Assembly: GCA_947625685.1 (NCBI GenBank)
Contig: CANQPK010000001.1
Span: 1-36,534, forward strand
DNA from: an uncultured Clostridia bacterium
Lineage (GTDB): Bacteria > Bacillota > Clostridia > TANB77 > CAG-508
Direction of reading: 5' to 3'
Length of the DNA stretch: 36,534 nucleotides
This document shows, one piece after another, positions 17,525 through 26,957 of this stretch. Position 1 is the stretch's first letter, and the number at the start of each line of letters is the position of its first letter. The translations under genes and the position numbers were made by a program. Below the pieces are notes generated by a model, which was given only the letters and a program-made list of their open reading frames with translations, did not search any database and was not told the DNA's origin.

Positions 17525-18361
17525 TTATTGTTCAAATTCTATTGCACGAGCAACAATTTCAATATCATTTACATTCATTGCAGTTAATTGCTCTATTTCT
17601 TTTTTACATTTATTTTTAAATTCTGTTAAACTATCTAATATGTTATATCCATAAACAACGATTACTTCCATATATATATTAGGTCCTTCATCGTATTTAC
17701 TTATTCTCATTTTAGCTATTTTATGTATTGCTGGAGTTTTTTCAGCCAAATACTCAGCAATTTGTCTAAAGACTTGATCAGATATTGTAAAATTTCCCAT
17801 ATAACTAAAAGTTGGTCTGATTATAGATTTTTCTGAAACATATGGATCTTTTCCTAATCCTTTTGATTTAAATATTTGAAGCGGGTCTAATATATATCCC
17901 GAAAAATCTTTTTTAATTTCAAATGTTGGAACAGGTATAACATGTTTTCCCTCTGTTACTCTTATTCTTTTTGCTGTTTCCATTTCTTCTTCTGTTGCAA
18001 TTTCATCTATGTATATTATTTTAGAAATAGGAGGAAGTCCTAAATTTTCTGCAATCTTATGTACCATATTATCAGAAGTTCCAAGTATCATTATAGCCTC
18101 TGGTTTGTATTTTTTTATTGCATTTTTTATTTCTTTCTTTTCTTCTGGTGTCTGAAAAAGAGCATGTTTAACTGTTTCTATTTTAGTTGGAGCTTTTTTT
18201 GCAGAATTGCCAGCTATAACTTCATTATCCTTTATAAATAGTCCGTCATCTATAATATAATTAATATTATTTTCTCCTGCTACATATTGTGCTCTATAGC
18301 TTTTCCCTGTGCCTGACGGTCCAACAAATGCAAACATCTTTATAGTTTTAAAAGACCACAT
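17525..18361 (-). CDS. P-loop ATPase with Asp23/YloU-like C-terminal domain
   Basis: 278 aa; a Clostridia-typical protein of unknown function. The N-terminus is a nucleotide-binding fold with Walker A GPSGTGKSY (residues about 13-21), followed by IIDDGLFIKDNEVIAG and an 'AIMILGTSDNMV' strand. From about residue 195 the sequence (SYMGNFTISDQVFRQIAEYLAEKTPAI...ITAMNVNDIEIVARAI-like ending) resembles the Asp23/Gls24 envelope-stress domain. GGAGG 9 bases before ATG 18361 fixes the start. Lies 28 bases before cmk and is probably co-transcribed with it. The role is not inferable beyond ATP/GTP binding and a possible envelope link. Confidence 0.7.
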   Translation of the reverse strand: MWSFKTIKMFAFVGPSGTGKSYRAQYVAGENNINYIIDDGLFIKDNEVIAGNSAKKAPTKIETVKHALFQTPEEKKEIKNAIKKYKPEAIMILGTSDNMVHKIAENLGLPPISKIIYIDEIATEEEMETAKRIRVTEGKHVIPVPTFEIKKDFSGYILDPLQIFKSKGLGKDPYVSEKSIIRPTFSYMGNFTISDQVFRQIAEYLAEKTPAIHKIAKMRISKYDEGPNIYMEVIVVYGYNILDSLTEFKNKCKKEIEQLTAMNVNDIEIVARAIEFEQ

Positions 18362-18389
18362 AAAAAATTACCTCCAAAAGATAAAATTA

Positions 18390-18411
18390 AGCGTGCATTT
18401 TCATACACGCT
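18390..18411 (-). terminator. Terminator of the GT2 gene
   Basis: AGCGTG / CACGCT stem with a 10-base loop, followed on the minus strand by TAATTTTATCTTTT. It separates the GT2 gene from the ATPase gene. Confidence 0.7.
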
Positions 18412-18423
18412 ATATTTTTTGTT

Positions 18424-19653
18424 TTAAATTACTTCATTTATTTTTATATCTCTAACGTGTTCAATCTTTTCCCAATTAGTTTCTCGTTTGAACAAGCATT
18501 TAAAGTTAATTACGAGCCAACTGCCTAAAAATAGTGGATAGCATAGAAGTCCTTTTATCATAGGTTTTATAGGTTTTTTATCAAGTTTCATTATTATAAT
18601 ACCAGTAATTATAGGTAAAAGAAATGTAGGAATTATATACATTAAATAGTTTTGTATAAGTGCTAATCGAGTCATTCCTTTTCCCATATACATAATTGCA
18701 TTTATTAATAATAATATTAAAGTAGTTATAAACATTGGAATACTTCCAACTATATATAGTAATCCATCAAATGTAACTAGTGTCTTGTTTTCTTTTACTG
18801 ACTTAATAAGTCCTTTTGTATATTTGCTCATACACTGTATATGACCTACTGTCCATCTTGATCTTTGTGACCAACTTTGCTTAAATCCTACTGGCTGTTC
18901 ATCATATACAATTGCATCTGTTGACCAACCAAGTTTTTTTCCTGCTATTATTCTTTGAAGTGAGAATTCTATATCCTCTGTCAAAGTGCATGTTTGCCAT
19001 CCATCAGGTTTTATAACATCAAATTTTACCATAAAGCCTGTTCCATTTATCAATGGAGATAATCCTAAATTGTATCTTGCTAAATGATAAAATCTATTCA
19101 TCATCCAATAGAAAATTGCATATCCAGAAGCTATCCAACTATCCGTTGGGTTCTTTATATCTCTATATCCTTGAACTACTTCTTCTCCCTGACATAGTTT
19201 TTTATTCATATTTTTAAGGAAATCTCTATCAACTATGTTATCTGCATCAAATACACAAAAAGCATCATAATTAGCATTTTCTTTGATTTTTTTAGATAAA
19301 AACCATTGTAATGCATGACCTTTTGTATGTCCTTCTTCATCATTTCTTTTATAAACAATTGCACCTAAATTTGTTGCAATTTCAGCAGTTCTATCAGTAC
19401 AATTATCTGCAATTACATAAATATCATATAATTCTCTTGGATAATTTTGTTTATTTAAGCTTTCTATTAAATTTCCTATAACAGACTCTTCATTATGTGC
19501 TGGTATAATTGTCATAAATTTATGTTCTTTATTTATCAATAATGGCTTATCTTTAAGTTTTACTAAAGAACAAATACTAATTAATACTTGATAAAGCCAA
19601 AATAGCGTTATAATCCATACAATTGCCTGCTGTAAGATATATAAGTATTCCAC
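18424..19653 (-). CDS. Processive-type family 2 glycosyltransferase
   Basis: 409-aa membrane glycosyltransferase. One N-terminal helix, then the GT2 catalytic domain: TIIPAHNEESVI, ADNCTDRT, the metal-binding VFDADN, GTGFMVK, TEDIEFSLQ (general base Asp) and QRSRW, the Q-x-x-R-W motif of processive enzymes such as cellulose and hyaluronan synthases. Four further membrane helices follow. No PilZ domain is visible. Start GTG 19653, with CAGGAGG 7 bases upstream. It probably makes or extends a surface polysaccharide; the sugar is unknown. A single-gene unit between pnp and the ATPase gene. Confidence 0.85.
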   Translation of the reverse strand: MEYLYILQQAIVWIITLFWLYQVLISICSLVKLKDKPLLINKEHKFMTIIPAHNEESVIGNLIESLNKQNYPRELYDIYVIADNCTDRTAEIATNLGAIVYKRNDEEGHTKGHALQWFLSKKIKENANYDAFCVFDADNIVDRDFLKNMNKKLCQGEEVVQGYRDIKNPTDSWIASGYAIFYWMMNRFYHLARYNLGLSPLINGTGFMVKFDVIKPDGWQTCTLTEDIEFSLQRIIAGKKLGWSTDAIVYDEQPVGFKQSWSQRSRWTVGHIQCMSKYTKGLIKSVKENKTLVTFDGLLYIVGSIPMFITTLILLLINAIMYMGKGMTRLALIQNYLMYIIPTFLLPIITGIIIMKLDKKPIKPMIKGLLCYPLFLGSWLVINFKCLFKRETNWEKIEHVRDIKINEVI

Positions 19654-19789
19654 AATAAACCTCCTGTTTTGAAATTATATTTTAGTATGTTCTAATTTAT
19701 TCTTAAATTTACACTAAATTTAATTATACTATAAATTACTAAAAAAAGCAAATTTTGGACATGTTCACAATCTTAATTTTTCCTTAAGA

Positions 19790-21889
19790 CTAATCAATAT
19801 CTTTTGCAGTAAGATTAATTCTACCTTGATCATCTATCTCATAAACTTTAACCTTTATAGTATCTCCTACCTTTAGTACATCTTCAACTTTATTTATTCT
19901 TTCATTAGAAATCTTTGATATATGAAGAAGTCCTTCTTTTCCGCCACCTACATCTACAAAAGCTCCGAAACTCATTATTCTTGTAACTTTTCCTGTATAT
20001 ATTCCGTTCTTTTCTATTTCTCTTGTAATTTCTTCAACCATATCTAAAGCTTTTTTGCCACTTTCTGCATCTTGTGAATAGATAAATACATTGCCGTCTT
20101 CTTGTATATCTATTTTAACGCCAGTTTCATCAATAATTTTATTAATTACTTTTCCGCCAGGTCCAATTACATCTTTTATCTTATCTACGCTAATCTTAAT
20201 ATTAGTTATTTTTGGAGCATATTTTGATAATTCTTTTCTAGGTTCTGCAATTTGTTTAAGCATTATTTCATCTAATATATACTCTCTTGCCTTCTTTGTT
20301 CTTGCAAAGGCTTCCTCTATAATATCATATGTCAAGCCATCGATTTTTATATCTACTTGTATTGCAGTTATTCCTTTATGAGTTCCTCCAACTTTAAAGT
20401 CCATATCTCCGAAGAAATCTTCTATTCCTTGTATATCAGTAAGCATTATATGTTTTGAAGGATCCTCTGGATCAGTTACAAGTCCTGTAGAAATACCTGC
20501 AACAGGTGCTTTTATTGGAACACCTGCATCCATTAAGGCAAGTGTACTTCCACATATACTTCCTTGTGAAGTAGAACCATTTGAGCTTAAAACTTCTGAT
20601 ACAACACGGATAGCATAAGGGAATTCTTCTTTTGAAGGAAGTACAGGAACTAATGCTTTTTCAGCAAGAGCACCATGTCCTATTTCACGCCTTCCAGGTC
20701 CTCTTGAAGTTCTTGCTTCTCCAACACTATATGCAGGGAAATTATATTGATGCATATATCTTTTTTCTACATCTTCATCAATTCCATCTAATTCTTGTGC
20801 TTCTGAAAGCATTCCAAGTGTTGCAATAGACATTACCTGAGTTTGTCCTCTTGTGAAAATTGCACTTCCATGAACTCTTGGTAAAATTCCGACTTCACAA
20901 GATAAAGGTCTTATTTCATCTATTGCTCTTCCATCAGGTCTTTTATGTTCTTCATAAATCATTTTTCTAACGCATTTTTTCTCTAATTTATAAATTATTT
21001 CACCAATTTCTTGTTTTCTTTCTTCAACAAATTCTTCTCCATATTTCTCTAAAAGATAATTTGTTATATCTTCTGTTAATTTATCAATGTTTGCATCTCT
21101 TACTTCTTTATCTTGAGCTTGTACATCTTGATACATTCTATCTTTGTAGTTATCTTCTACCTCTTGATATAATTCTTCAGAAACTGCAAAAGATTTATAT
21201 TCAAATTTTGGTTTTCCAATCTCTTTTTGTATATTCGAAATAAATTCACAAATCTTAATTATTTCTTTGTGTCCTTCCTTTATTGCATTAAGCATAACAT
21301 CTTCTGGTATCTCATTTGCACCAGCTTCAATCATTGTTATTTTTTCTAAAGTTCCTGCAACTGTTAAAACTAAATCAGTTTTTTGTCTTTGCTCTAATGT
21401 TGGGTTAATAATTATTTGTCCATCCACATAACCAACATTAACTGCAGCAGTTGGTCCACCAAATGGAATATCAGATATAGCAAGAGCACAAGATGTTCCT
21501 ATCATTGCTGCAACTTCTGGAGAACAATCTGGATCTACTGATAAAACTGTTGCAATTACACATACATCATTTCTAAAATCCTTTGGAAATAGTGGTCTTA
21601 TTGGTCTATCTATTGCTCTTGAAGTAAGAATTGCCTTATCTGCTGGCTTTCCTTCTCTTTTTGTAAATCCTCCTGGTATTTTTCCAACTGAATATAGCTT
21701 TTCTTCATAATCTACTGATAATGGGAAAAAGTCTATTCCTTCTTTTGGTTCTTTTGAAGCGGTAACATTTACCATTACAACTGTTTCTCCGTATCTAACC
21801 ATTACGCTTCCATTTGCAAGTTCTGCAATTTTTCCATTTTCGATAACTAATTTTCTTCCTGCAAGTTCTGTTTCAAATGTTCTAAACAT
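19790..21889 (-). CDS. pnp: Polyribonucleotide nucleotidyltransferase (PNPase)
   Basis: 699 aa, phosphorolytic 3'-5' exoribonuclease of the RNA degradosome. First RNase PH domain (GRKLVIENGKIAELANGSV...), helical domain, second RNase PH domain (RPDGRAIDEIRPLSCEVGILPRVHGSA split by RTSRGPGRREIGHGALAEKAL), the catalytic FGDMDFKVGGT region, KH domain (VIGPGGKVINKIIDETG) and S1 domain (GAFVDVGGGKEGLLHIS) at the C-terminus. AAAAGAGG precedes ATG 21889. It lies directly downstream of rpsO, the classical order. No in-frame CGG. Confidence 0.97.
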   Translation of the reverse strand: MFRTFETELAGRKLVIENGKIAELANGSVMVRYGETVVMVNVTASKEPKEGIDFFPLSVDYEEKLYSVGKIPGGFTKREGKPADKAILTSRAIDRPIRPLFPKDFRNDVCVIATVLSVDPDCSPEVAAMIGTSCALAISDIPFGGPTAAVNVGYVDGQIIINPTLEQRQKTDLVLTVAGTLEKITMIEAGANEIPEDVMLNAIKEGHKEIIKICEFISNIQKEIGKPKFEYKSFAVSEELYQEVEDNYKDRMYQDVQAQDKEVRDANIDKLTEDITNYLLEKYGEEFVEERKQEIGEIIYKLEKKCVRKMIYEEHKRPDGRAIDEIRPLSCEVGILPRVHGSAIFTRGQTQVMSIATLGMLSEAQELDGIDEDVEKRYMHQYNFPAYSVGEARTSRGPGRREIGHGALAEKALVPVLPSKEEFPYAIRVVSEVLSSNGSTSQGSICGSTLALMDAGVPIKAPVAGISTGLVTDPEDPSKHIMLTDIQGIEDFFGDMDFKVGGTHKGITAIQVDIKIDGLTYDIIEEAFARTKKAREYILDEIMLKQIAEPRKELSKYAPKITNIKISVDKIKDVIGPGGKVINKIIDETGVKIDIQEDGNVFIYSQDAESGKKALDMVEEITREIEKNGIYTGKVTRIMSFGAFVDVGGGKEGLLHISKISNERINKVEDVLKVGDTIKVKVYEIDDQGRINLTAKDID

Positions 21890-22044
21890 ATTTTTACCTC
21901 TTTTCTAATTTGATTTATATTATACATTCGCATATAAATCTTAATTTGGTAACTTCAATAATATATTATTTATAAAAAAATAACACATTATTCAAGCTAC
22001 TGAAACTAAAATGTATACGCAAATAGTTAATATACATATTTCAA

Positions 22045-22069
22045 GGCGTTTAATATAAAATCAAACGCC
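22045..22069 (-). terminator. Hairpin between rpsO and pnp
   Basis: GGCGTTT / AAACGCC stem with an 11-base loop just after rpsO. Only a short U-rich tail, so it may be a partial terminator or a processing site rather than a full stop. Confidence 0.5.
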
Positions 22070-22082
22070 CCAAAGTTTAAAA

Positions 22083-22346
22083 TTATTTTCTTAAATTTAA
22101 TTTTTCAACTATTTCTTTATATCTTTCTTCATCTTTTCTAGATAAATAGTTTAAAAGGTTTCTTCTTTTACCAACCATTTTTAAAAGTCCACGTCTTGAA
22201 TGGTTATCTTTTTTATGAACTTTTAAATGCTCAGTAAGTTCATTAATTCTTTCTGTTAAAAGAGCTACTTGTACTTCTGGAGAACCAGTATCTTTTTCAT
22301 CTCTTTTAAATGTAGAAATAATTTCTTGTTTTCTTTCCTTTGTCAT
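22083..22346 (-). CDS. rpsO: 30S ribosomal protein S15
   Basis: 87 aa, binds 16S rRNA in the platform. Full-length match in pattern: [52 protein letters not shown] (given here in parts; H-KD-HSRRGLL is the rRNA-binding signature). GGAGGTG precedes the ATG. A promoter and a folded leader lie upstream. Confidence 0.97.
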   Translation of the reverse strand: MTKERKQEIISTFKRDEKDTGSPEVQVALLTERINELTEHLKVHKKDNHSRRGLLKMVGKRRNLLNYLSRKDEERYKEIVEKLNLRK

Positions 22347-22375
22347 ATTTACACCTCCATTTTTATTTTAATTTG

Positions 22376-22424
22376 CCAATTTCCTAGCATAAGTGGTGTG
22401 ATTCTCCTTAAGCCAAGAAATAGG
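22376..22424 (-). promoter_or_regulatory. Candidate rpsO leader hairpin
   Basis: In the rpsO 5' leader, CCTATTTCTTGGC (22424-22412) can pair with GCTAGGAAATTGG (22388-22376), giving about 13 pairs with two G-U pairs and one mismatch. S15 represses its own mRNA in many bacteria through leader structures, so this is a candidate S15 operator. Not matched to a known class. Confidence 0.4.
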
Positions 22425-22433
22425 TACTACTAT

Positions 22434-22462
22434 ATTTTACTACATTTGGTAAATAATTGCAA
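22434..22462 (-). promoter_or_regulatory. rpsO promoter
   Basis: TTGCAA (22462-22457), 17-base spacer, TAAAAT (22439-22434), placing the start about 80 bases before the coding region. Confidence 0.6.
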
Positions 22463-22518
22463 GTGTTTTTCGCTTATTTATCAATATATTTCACTATACA
22501 GTAAGTTTGTGTTCTATT

Positions 22519-23430
22519 TTATTGTTCACCAATCACTTCAATTTCAAGTTCAATATTCTTTCCAGTTTGTCTGTATACTTCTTTTTGCACAAATTCTATT
22601 AAATTTAAAATATCCTGAGAAGTAGCATTTCCTTCATTTACAATAAACCCTGCGTGTTTTTCAGAAACTTTTGCTCCTCCTATTTGTTTTCCTTTTAGTC
22701 CACATTCATCAATAAGTTTAGCAGTTATAAAGTCTTTACCTCTTTTAAAAGTACTTCCAGCTGATAGTTTATCATAAGGTTGCTTTTCTTTTCTTTGCTT
22801 CAAAAATTCTTTCATTTTATCTTCTATCTCAGTTTTATTGCCTTTTTTTAATTTGAAAATTGTTTCTATTATTATGTATTTTTTAGAATCAAATATACTT
22901 TTTCTATATTCAAACTTATGTCCATTTAAATCTATTTCGTATAAATTCCCATCATAATCTATATACTTTGTTGAATATACAATATCTTTCATTTCTTTGC
23001 CAAAGGCTCCTGCATTCATCTTAATTGCTCCACCAATTGTTCCAGGAATTCCACTTGCAAATTCAAAACCTTCAATCGAATTTTCCAATAATTTTTGAGC
23101 AATAAAACTATTTTTTTCTCCACTACCACAAGTTACAAAGATATATTCACCTTTTTCTTCTATTTCAAGTTTTTTAATATCAATTTGGCACGCAATACCT
23201 CTTATACCTTTATCTGTTACCAAAATATTACTTCCATTTCCAAATATAAATAATGGTATATTATTTTCTTTAGATATTTTTAAAACATACTTTAAATCTT
23301 CTATACTTTCTATTTTAACAAAAATATCAGCTTTGCCACCTGTTTTAAAAGTAGTATGTTTTGACATATCTTCATTTAAAAATACATTCTTTTCGCCTAT
23401 TTTTTTTCTTAACATTTCCAATATTTCCAT
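22519..23430 (-). CDS. murB: UDP-N-acetylenolpyruvoylglucosamine reductase
   Basis: 303 aa, FAD-dependent reduction forming UDP-MurNAc in peptidoglycan synthesis. THTTFKTGG-type start (HTTFKTGGKADIFV), FAD-binding FGNGSNILV, FEFASGIPGTIGGAIKMNAGAFG, YRKSIF, the catalytic Ser region SAGSTFKRG, LIDECGLKGKQIGGAKVSEKHAGFIVN and a C-terminal Glu-containing IELEIEVIGE. Type II MurB (no extra loop). AAGGAG precedes ATG 23430. It follows the pilin-Hint gene by 80 bases. Confidence 0.96.
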   Translation of the reverse strand: MEILEMLRKKIGEKNVFLNEDMSKHTTFKTGGKADIFVKIESIEDLKYVLKISKENNIPLFIFGNGSNILVTDKGIRGIACQIDIKKLEIEEKGEYIFVTCGSGEKNSFIAQKLLENSIEGFEFASGIPGTIGGAIKMNAGAFGKEMKDIVYSTKYIDYDGNLYEIDLNGHKFEYRKSIFDSKKYIIIETIFKLKKGNKTEIEDKMKEFLKQRKEKQPYDKLSAGSTFKRGKDFITAKLIDECGLKGKQIGGAKVSEKHAGFIVNEGNATSQDILNLIEFVQKEVYRQTGKNIELEIEVIGEQ

Positions 23431-23510
23431 AAAATGCTCCTTCTGGTATATTTTACCACAAATGTATGATTATTTACAGTATTTTATGAAAATAAAGTGA
23501 ATTTGTTTTC

Positions 23511-25225
23511 TTATCTTAAATTAAATTTACTTTTAAACGAACCCATATTAGCTACATAGAAACTCCTCAAGTATGCATGCTCTTCTTCTGTTATTACTCC
23601 TTTTCCTATCGCTATTTTTAAATATTGTAAATTAAGCATGTCAAACGATTCTTTTGACATTCTGTCTGCAAACTCAGCATAACTAAACAATCCATACTTT
23701 TCTATATCTTTTTCCATTAGATCTTTATCGTATGTTAATGTATTTCTATCTACTTCAAATATGTTACATAACTTGTCTGATAATGATGCTACCGATAGTA
23801 AGTCATTTGTAAAACATGTCAAGTTCTTTGGCGTTTCAACCTCATATACTCTACATACTCTTGTTTCTATCTGCACATCTTCTAATTGTACTTTTTCGTA
23901 TTTTTTATCTCCTTTTACATTCTCTTTTACAAACCAATGTCCTATATAGTCCTTATAGTTTGTTTCATTAATTGATACAAATTTATTTAAATCTAAGTCA
24001 AAGAATCCATGATCCTTTATTATCTGTATATCAGTTCCTCCTGAAAAATATGCATGTATTATTCTTCTCGTTTTAGACTGTTCGTTATGATTTACTATAA
24101 ACGCTATATCTGATGCCTCATATTCTCCACTATACATATTATACACGAGTACTTTTTCGTCACCTGTTAGATTTTCTACTGGAACTTTCGAACCATCTGC
24201 TAGTGTAATTAACGTTCCCTCGGCAAGACATGACTCAAGGCTATTGAAGCATATATCTACACCTTCATCAGTGGAAGAGTAGACTCCCGCAGGTAGTGTA
24301 TCGGGTAGTCCGAGGATCCTGGACAGTTTTGTAACGGGAGACGTCTGTGTAGGCTTGTGGCATAGTAAGATCGGCGTGATCGATGAGTATTCTTAAACCC
24401 TGATCATCGTAATTTCTAGTATACGAGGTATTAAGATTACGCAACCACAGAACGCCTTTTGGGTCGGAGCCGTTGATACTTCCGAGGGTAGTCATCCCAA
24501 GTAGATCCGTTAATCCCTATGCAACCCTCCATAGGATGATAGGAATCATATAATGACGGCTTGCGTGAACATTCAACCAGTCCAAGCCCAGTGTTTCCGT
24601 CTACCGAATGGTCATATTTGGATTCAACCCACTCTCTCCATGTCATACCGTTAGTGTATCGCCTATAAACCATTTCGAACTTCTGATAAGCCGTCGTGTA
24701 TTTAATTGCAAGTGCCTTGACGGTAACTGTATTTTCTCCTTGCACTCCATCTTGACCTAAGGCAACTACCCTTATAGTATAGTCTTTCGTTTCATCTAAG
24801 CTATTAAATGTATGCGTATCACCTGTTATTTGTACTCCTTCCTGCTCATTTTCACCCTCTGGTTGTAAATATGCTGTATAGGTTACATTTTCTACTTTTT
24901 CTTCACCTTTTAAAGTTTCTAAGCTTATTGGAATGGTATCTCCCGTGACTTGTGCTTCTTCTACTTTTAGTTTTACTTCTAATGTTTCTTGTGGTGTTGT
25001 TTCTCCTCCTTCTCCTCCATTTTCTATGCCAGCTACTGTATTCATTATTTCATTTATTGCACTTCCTTCTTCTTTCCCTGCTTGTATATAATTCTCTGCT
25101 GCTCCTTTTGCAAGTCCAAATAGATTTGCATTCATTACATTACTTATTGTTATTGCTGTTAATATGATTAATATTATTATTGTGATAATTAGTGCAATTA
25201 ATGTGATACCTTCATTCTTTCTCAT
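23511..25225 (-). CDS. Pilin-like protein with C-terminal Hint (intein-type) domain, read through two CGG +1 sites
   Basis: 570 aa only if both shifts (24484-24482 and 24312-24310) are made. Residues 1-60: pilin-like start NEGITLIALIITI plus amphipathic helix, shared with two other proteins here. About 75-170: a fibronectin-like beta segment (YTAYLQPEGE..., LDETKDYTIRVVALG). About 175-330: an aromatic-rich unknown region rich in GAC/TAC/CTC codons unlike the neighbours. From Cys332 (codon 24230-24228): ESCLAEGTLITLADGS, the N-terminal block of Hint/intein domains, then GDEKVLVYN and a probable block-B His (IKDHGFFD). No C-terminal His-Asn splice pair is seen, so cleavage rather than splicing is likely. 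Unshifted reading stops before the Hint domain. Confidence 0.8.
24310..24312 (-). other. In-frame CGG, +1 frameshift site (pilin-Hint codon 305)
   Basis: Context cag-gat-cct-CGG-act-acc. Skipping C gives cct-gga-cta-ccc-gat (P-G-L-P-D) and enters the frame of the Hint domain. Confidence 0.88.
24482..24484 (-). other. In-frame CGG, +1 frameshift site (pilin-Hint codon 248)
   Basis: Context gac-tac-cct-CGG-aag-tat. Skipping C gives cct-gga-agt-atc-aac (P-G-S-I-N), joining the pilin part to the middle frame. Confidence 0.88.
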
Positions 25226-25297
25226 AAGTTTTCCTCTCCTTTTATTTTATTTATATATTACCCTTAAGATAAATTGTATAACAAAAAGACACTCAAA

Positions 25298-25320
25298 ACT
25301 TATACTTAAAAAGTATAAGT
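25298..25320 (-). terminator. Attenuator-like hairpin in the pilin-Hint leader
   Basis: 9-bp perfect stem ACTTATACT / AGTATAAGT with a 5-base loop, followed on the minus strand by TTTTGAGTGTCTTTTTG. It lies between the predicted start (about 25471) and the coding region, so it could end transcription early. Confidence 0.5.
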
Positions 25321-25358
25321 CCTGTGTGTCCTTATATTACCTTTTTCTTTTAATATAC

Positions 25359-25396
<38 letters not shown>

Positions 25397-25400
25397 TCTA

Positions 25401-25459
25401 AGGTTCTAGCTTTTGCCATCTTTTGCTTTCCTCCAAAAATATTATCTTTTGCTTAACCT
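25401..25459 (-). promoter_or_regulatory. Folded leader element, unassigned (riboswitch-like)
   Basis: In the leader RNA, AGGTT (25459-25455) can close with AACCT (25405-25401) around a purine-rich segment that holds two copies of AAGCAAAAGAT (25454-25444 and 25429-25419) and a GGCAAAAGC. The layout recalls an aptamer, but I could not match it to a known riboswitch class. Confidence 0.3.
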
Positions 25460-25477
25460 GAAAGTTAATTTAAATTT

Positions 25478-25506
25478 ATTTTATCTTATTTTCTTACTTC
25501 GGTCAA
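25478..25506 (-). promoter_or_regulatory. Promoter of the pilin-Hint gene
   Basis: TTGACC (25506-25501), 17-base spacer, TAAAAT (25483-25478). It gives a leader of about 245 bases. Confidence 0.6.
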
Positions 25507-25553
25507 TAGAAGTAACTAATTTGTAATACAAATGTAATATTTATTAAAGATTA

Positions 25554-26936
25554 TTAAAATTCAACTTTTTCTTCAATCCAATTAGTTAAATCTGAAATTT
25601 TTACTCTTACTTGTTCCATTGTATCTCTATCTCTTATTGTTACAGTCTCATCTTGTTCTGTATCGAAATCTATTGTTATACAATATGGAGTTCCAATTTC
25701 ATCTTCTCTTCTATATCTCTTTCCTATACTTCCTGCTTCATCATAATCGCACATGAATTTTTTAGAAAGCATCTCATATACTTCTTCTGCCTTAGAGCTT
25801 AATTTCTTAGATAATGGAAGAATAGCTGCTTTATATGGTGCTAAAGCTGGATGTAATTTTAAAACAGTTCTTGTATCTCCCTCTGCTATTTCTTCTTCTT
25901 CATAACCATTGCAAAGGAATGCAAGAGCTACCCTATCTGCTCCAAGTGAAGGCTCAATGCAGTATGGAGTATATCTTTCATTAGTCTCTGGATCTAGATA
26001 GTCTAAATCTTGTTTCGAATGATTTGAATGTTGCTTTAAGTCATAATCAGTTCTATCTGCGATTCCCCAAAGTTCTCCCCAACCAAATGGAAAAGCAAAT
26101 TCTATATCTGTTGTTGCAGCACTATAAAATACAAGTTCTTCTTTTGAATGGTCTCTTAAACGTATTTTTTCTTCGTCCATTCCAAGAGATATAAGCCAAT
26201 TTTTGCAGAAATCTTTCCAATATTTATGCCACTCTAAATCAGTTCCTGGTTTGCAGAAAAATTCAAGTTCCATTTGTTCAAATTCTCTTGTTCTAAATGT
26301 AAAGTTTCCAGGTGTTATTTCATTTCTAAAGGCTTTACCAATTTGTGCAATTCCCATAGGTATTTTTCTTCTAGTTGTTCTCATTACATTTTTAAAATTA
26401 ACGAATATACCTTGAGCAGTTTCTGGTCTTAAATATATTTGTGTTGTAGAATCCTCTGTTACACCTTGAAATGTTTTAAACATCAAATTGAATTTACGAA
26501 TATCTGTAAAGTTTTCTTTTCCACAGTTTGGACAAGCTATATGATTGTCTTTCATATATTTTATCATTTTTTCATCAGGCCAACCATCAACTATTTCTTC
26601 ACAGTGATGTTCATGCATCCATTCTTCAATTAATTTATCTACTCTATGTCTTGTTTTACATTCTTTACAATCAATAAGAGGATCTGTAAAACCTCCTACA
26701 TGCCCAGATGCAACCCATGTTTCTGGGTTCATCAAAATTGCAGCATCTAGTCCTACATTATATTTGCTTTCTTGGATGAATTTTTTTCTCCATGCACTTT
26801 TGATATTATTTTTCAATTCTACACCAAGTGGACCATAATCCCAAGTATTTGCAAGGCCTCCATATATTTCAGAACCTGCATATATATATCCTCTTGCTTT
26901 GCACAAATTTACAATTGTGTCCATATCCTTTAACAT
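25554..26936 (-). CDS. glyQS: Glycyl-tRNA synthetase, single-subunit (GlyQS)
   Basis: 460 aa, class II alpha2 enzyme charging tRNA-Gly. N-terminal [32 protein letters not shown], zinc-ligand-like CKEC and CPNCG, motif 2 [25 protein letters not shown], motif 3 [14 protein letters not shown], and the anticodon-binding domain ([15 protein letters not shown]...[27 protein letters not shown]). AGGAGG lies about 11 bases before ATG 26936; the in-frame ATG four codons later is possible. Follows secF closely. No in-frame CGG. Confidence 0.95.
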   Translation of the reverse strand: MLKDMDTIVNLCKARGYIYAGSEIYGGLANTWDYGPLGVELKNNIKSAWRKKFIQESKYNVGLDAAILMNPETWVASGHVGGFTDPLIDCKECKTRHRVDKLIEEWMHEHHCEEIVDGWPDEKMIKYMKDNHIACPNCGKENFTDIRKFNLMFKTFQGVTEDSTTQIYLRPETAQGIFVNFKNVMRTTRRKIPMGIAQIGKAFRNEITPGNFTFRTREFEQMELEFFCKPGTDLEWHKYWKDFCKNWLISLGMDEEKIRLRDHSKEELVFYSAATTDIEFAFPFGWGELWGIADRTDYDLKQHSNHSKQDLDYLDPETNERYTPYCIEPSLGADRVALAFLCNGYEEEEIAEGDTRTVLKLHPALAPYKAAILPLSKKLSSKAEEVYEMLSKKFMCDYDEAGSIGKRYRREDEIGTPYCITIDFDTEQDETVTIRDRDTMEQVRVKISDLTNWIEEKVEF

Positions 26937-26957
26937 AAGCTAAATTTCCCTCCTAAA

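Noticed and set aside
24228..24495. The middle frame of the pilin-Hint gene as a separate small gene
   Set aside because: Its ATG lies within the coding sequence without a ribosome binding site, and both its ends coincide exactly with in-frame CGG sites that join the neighbouring frames.
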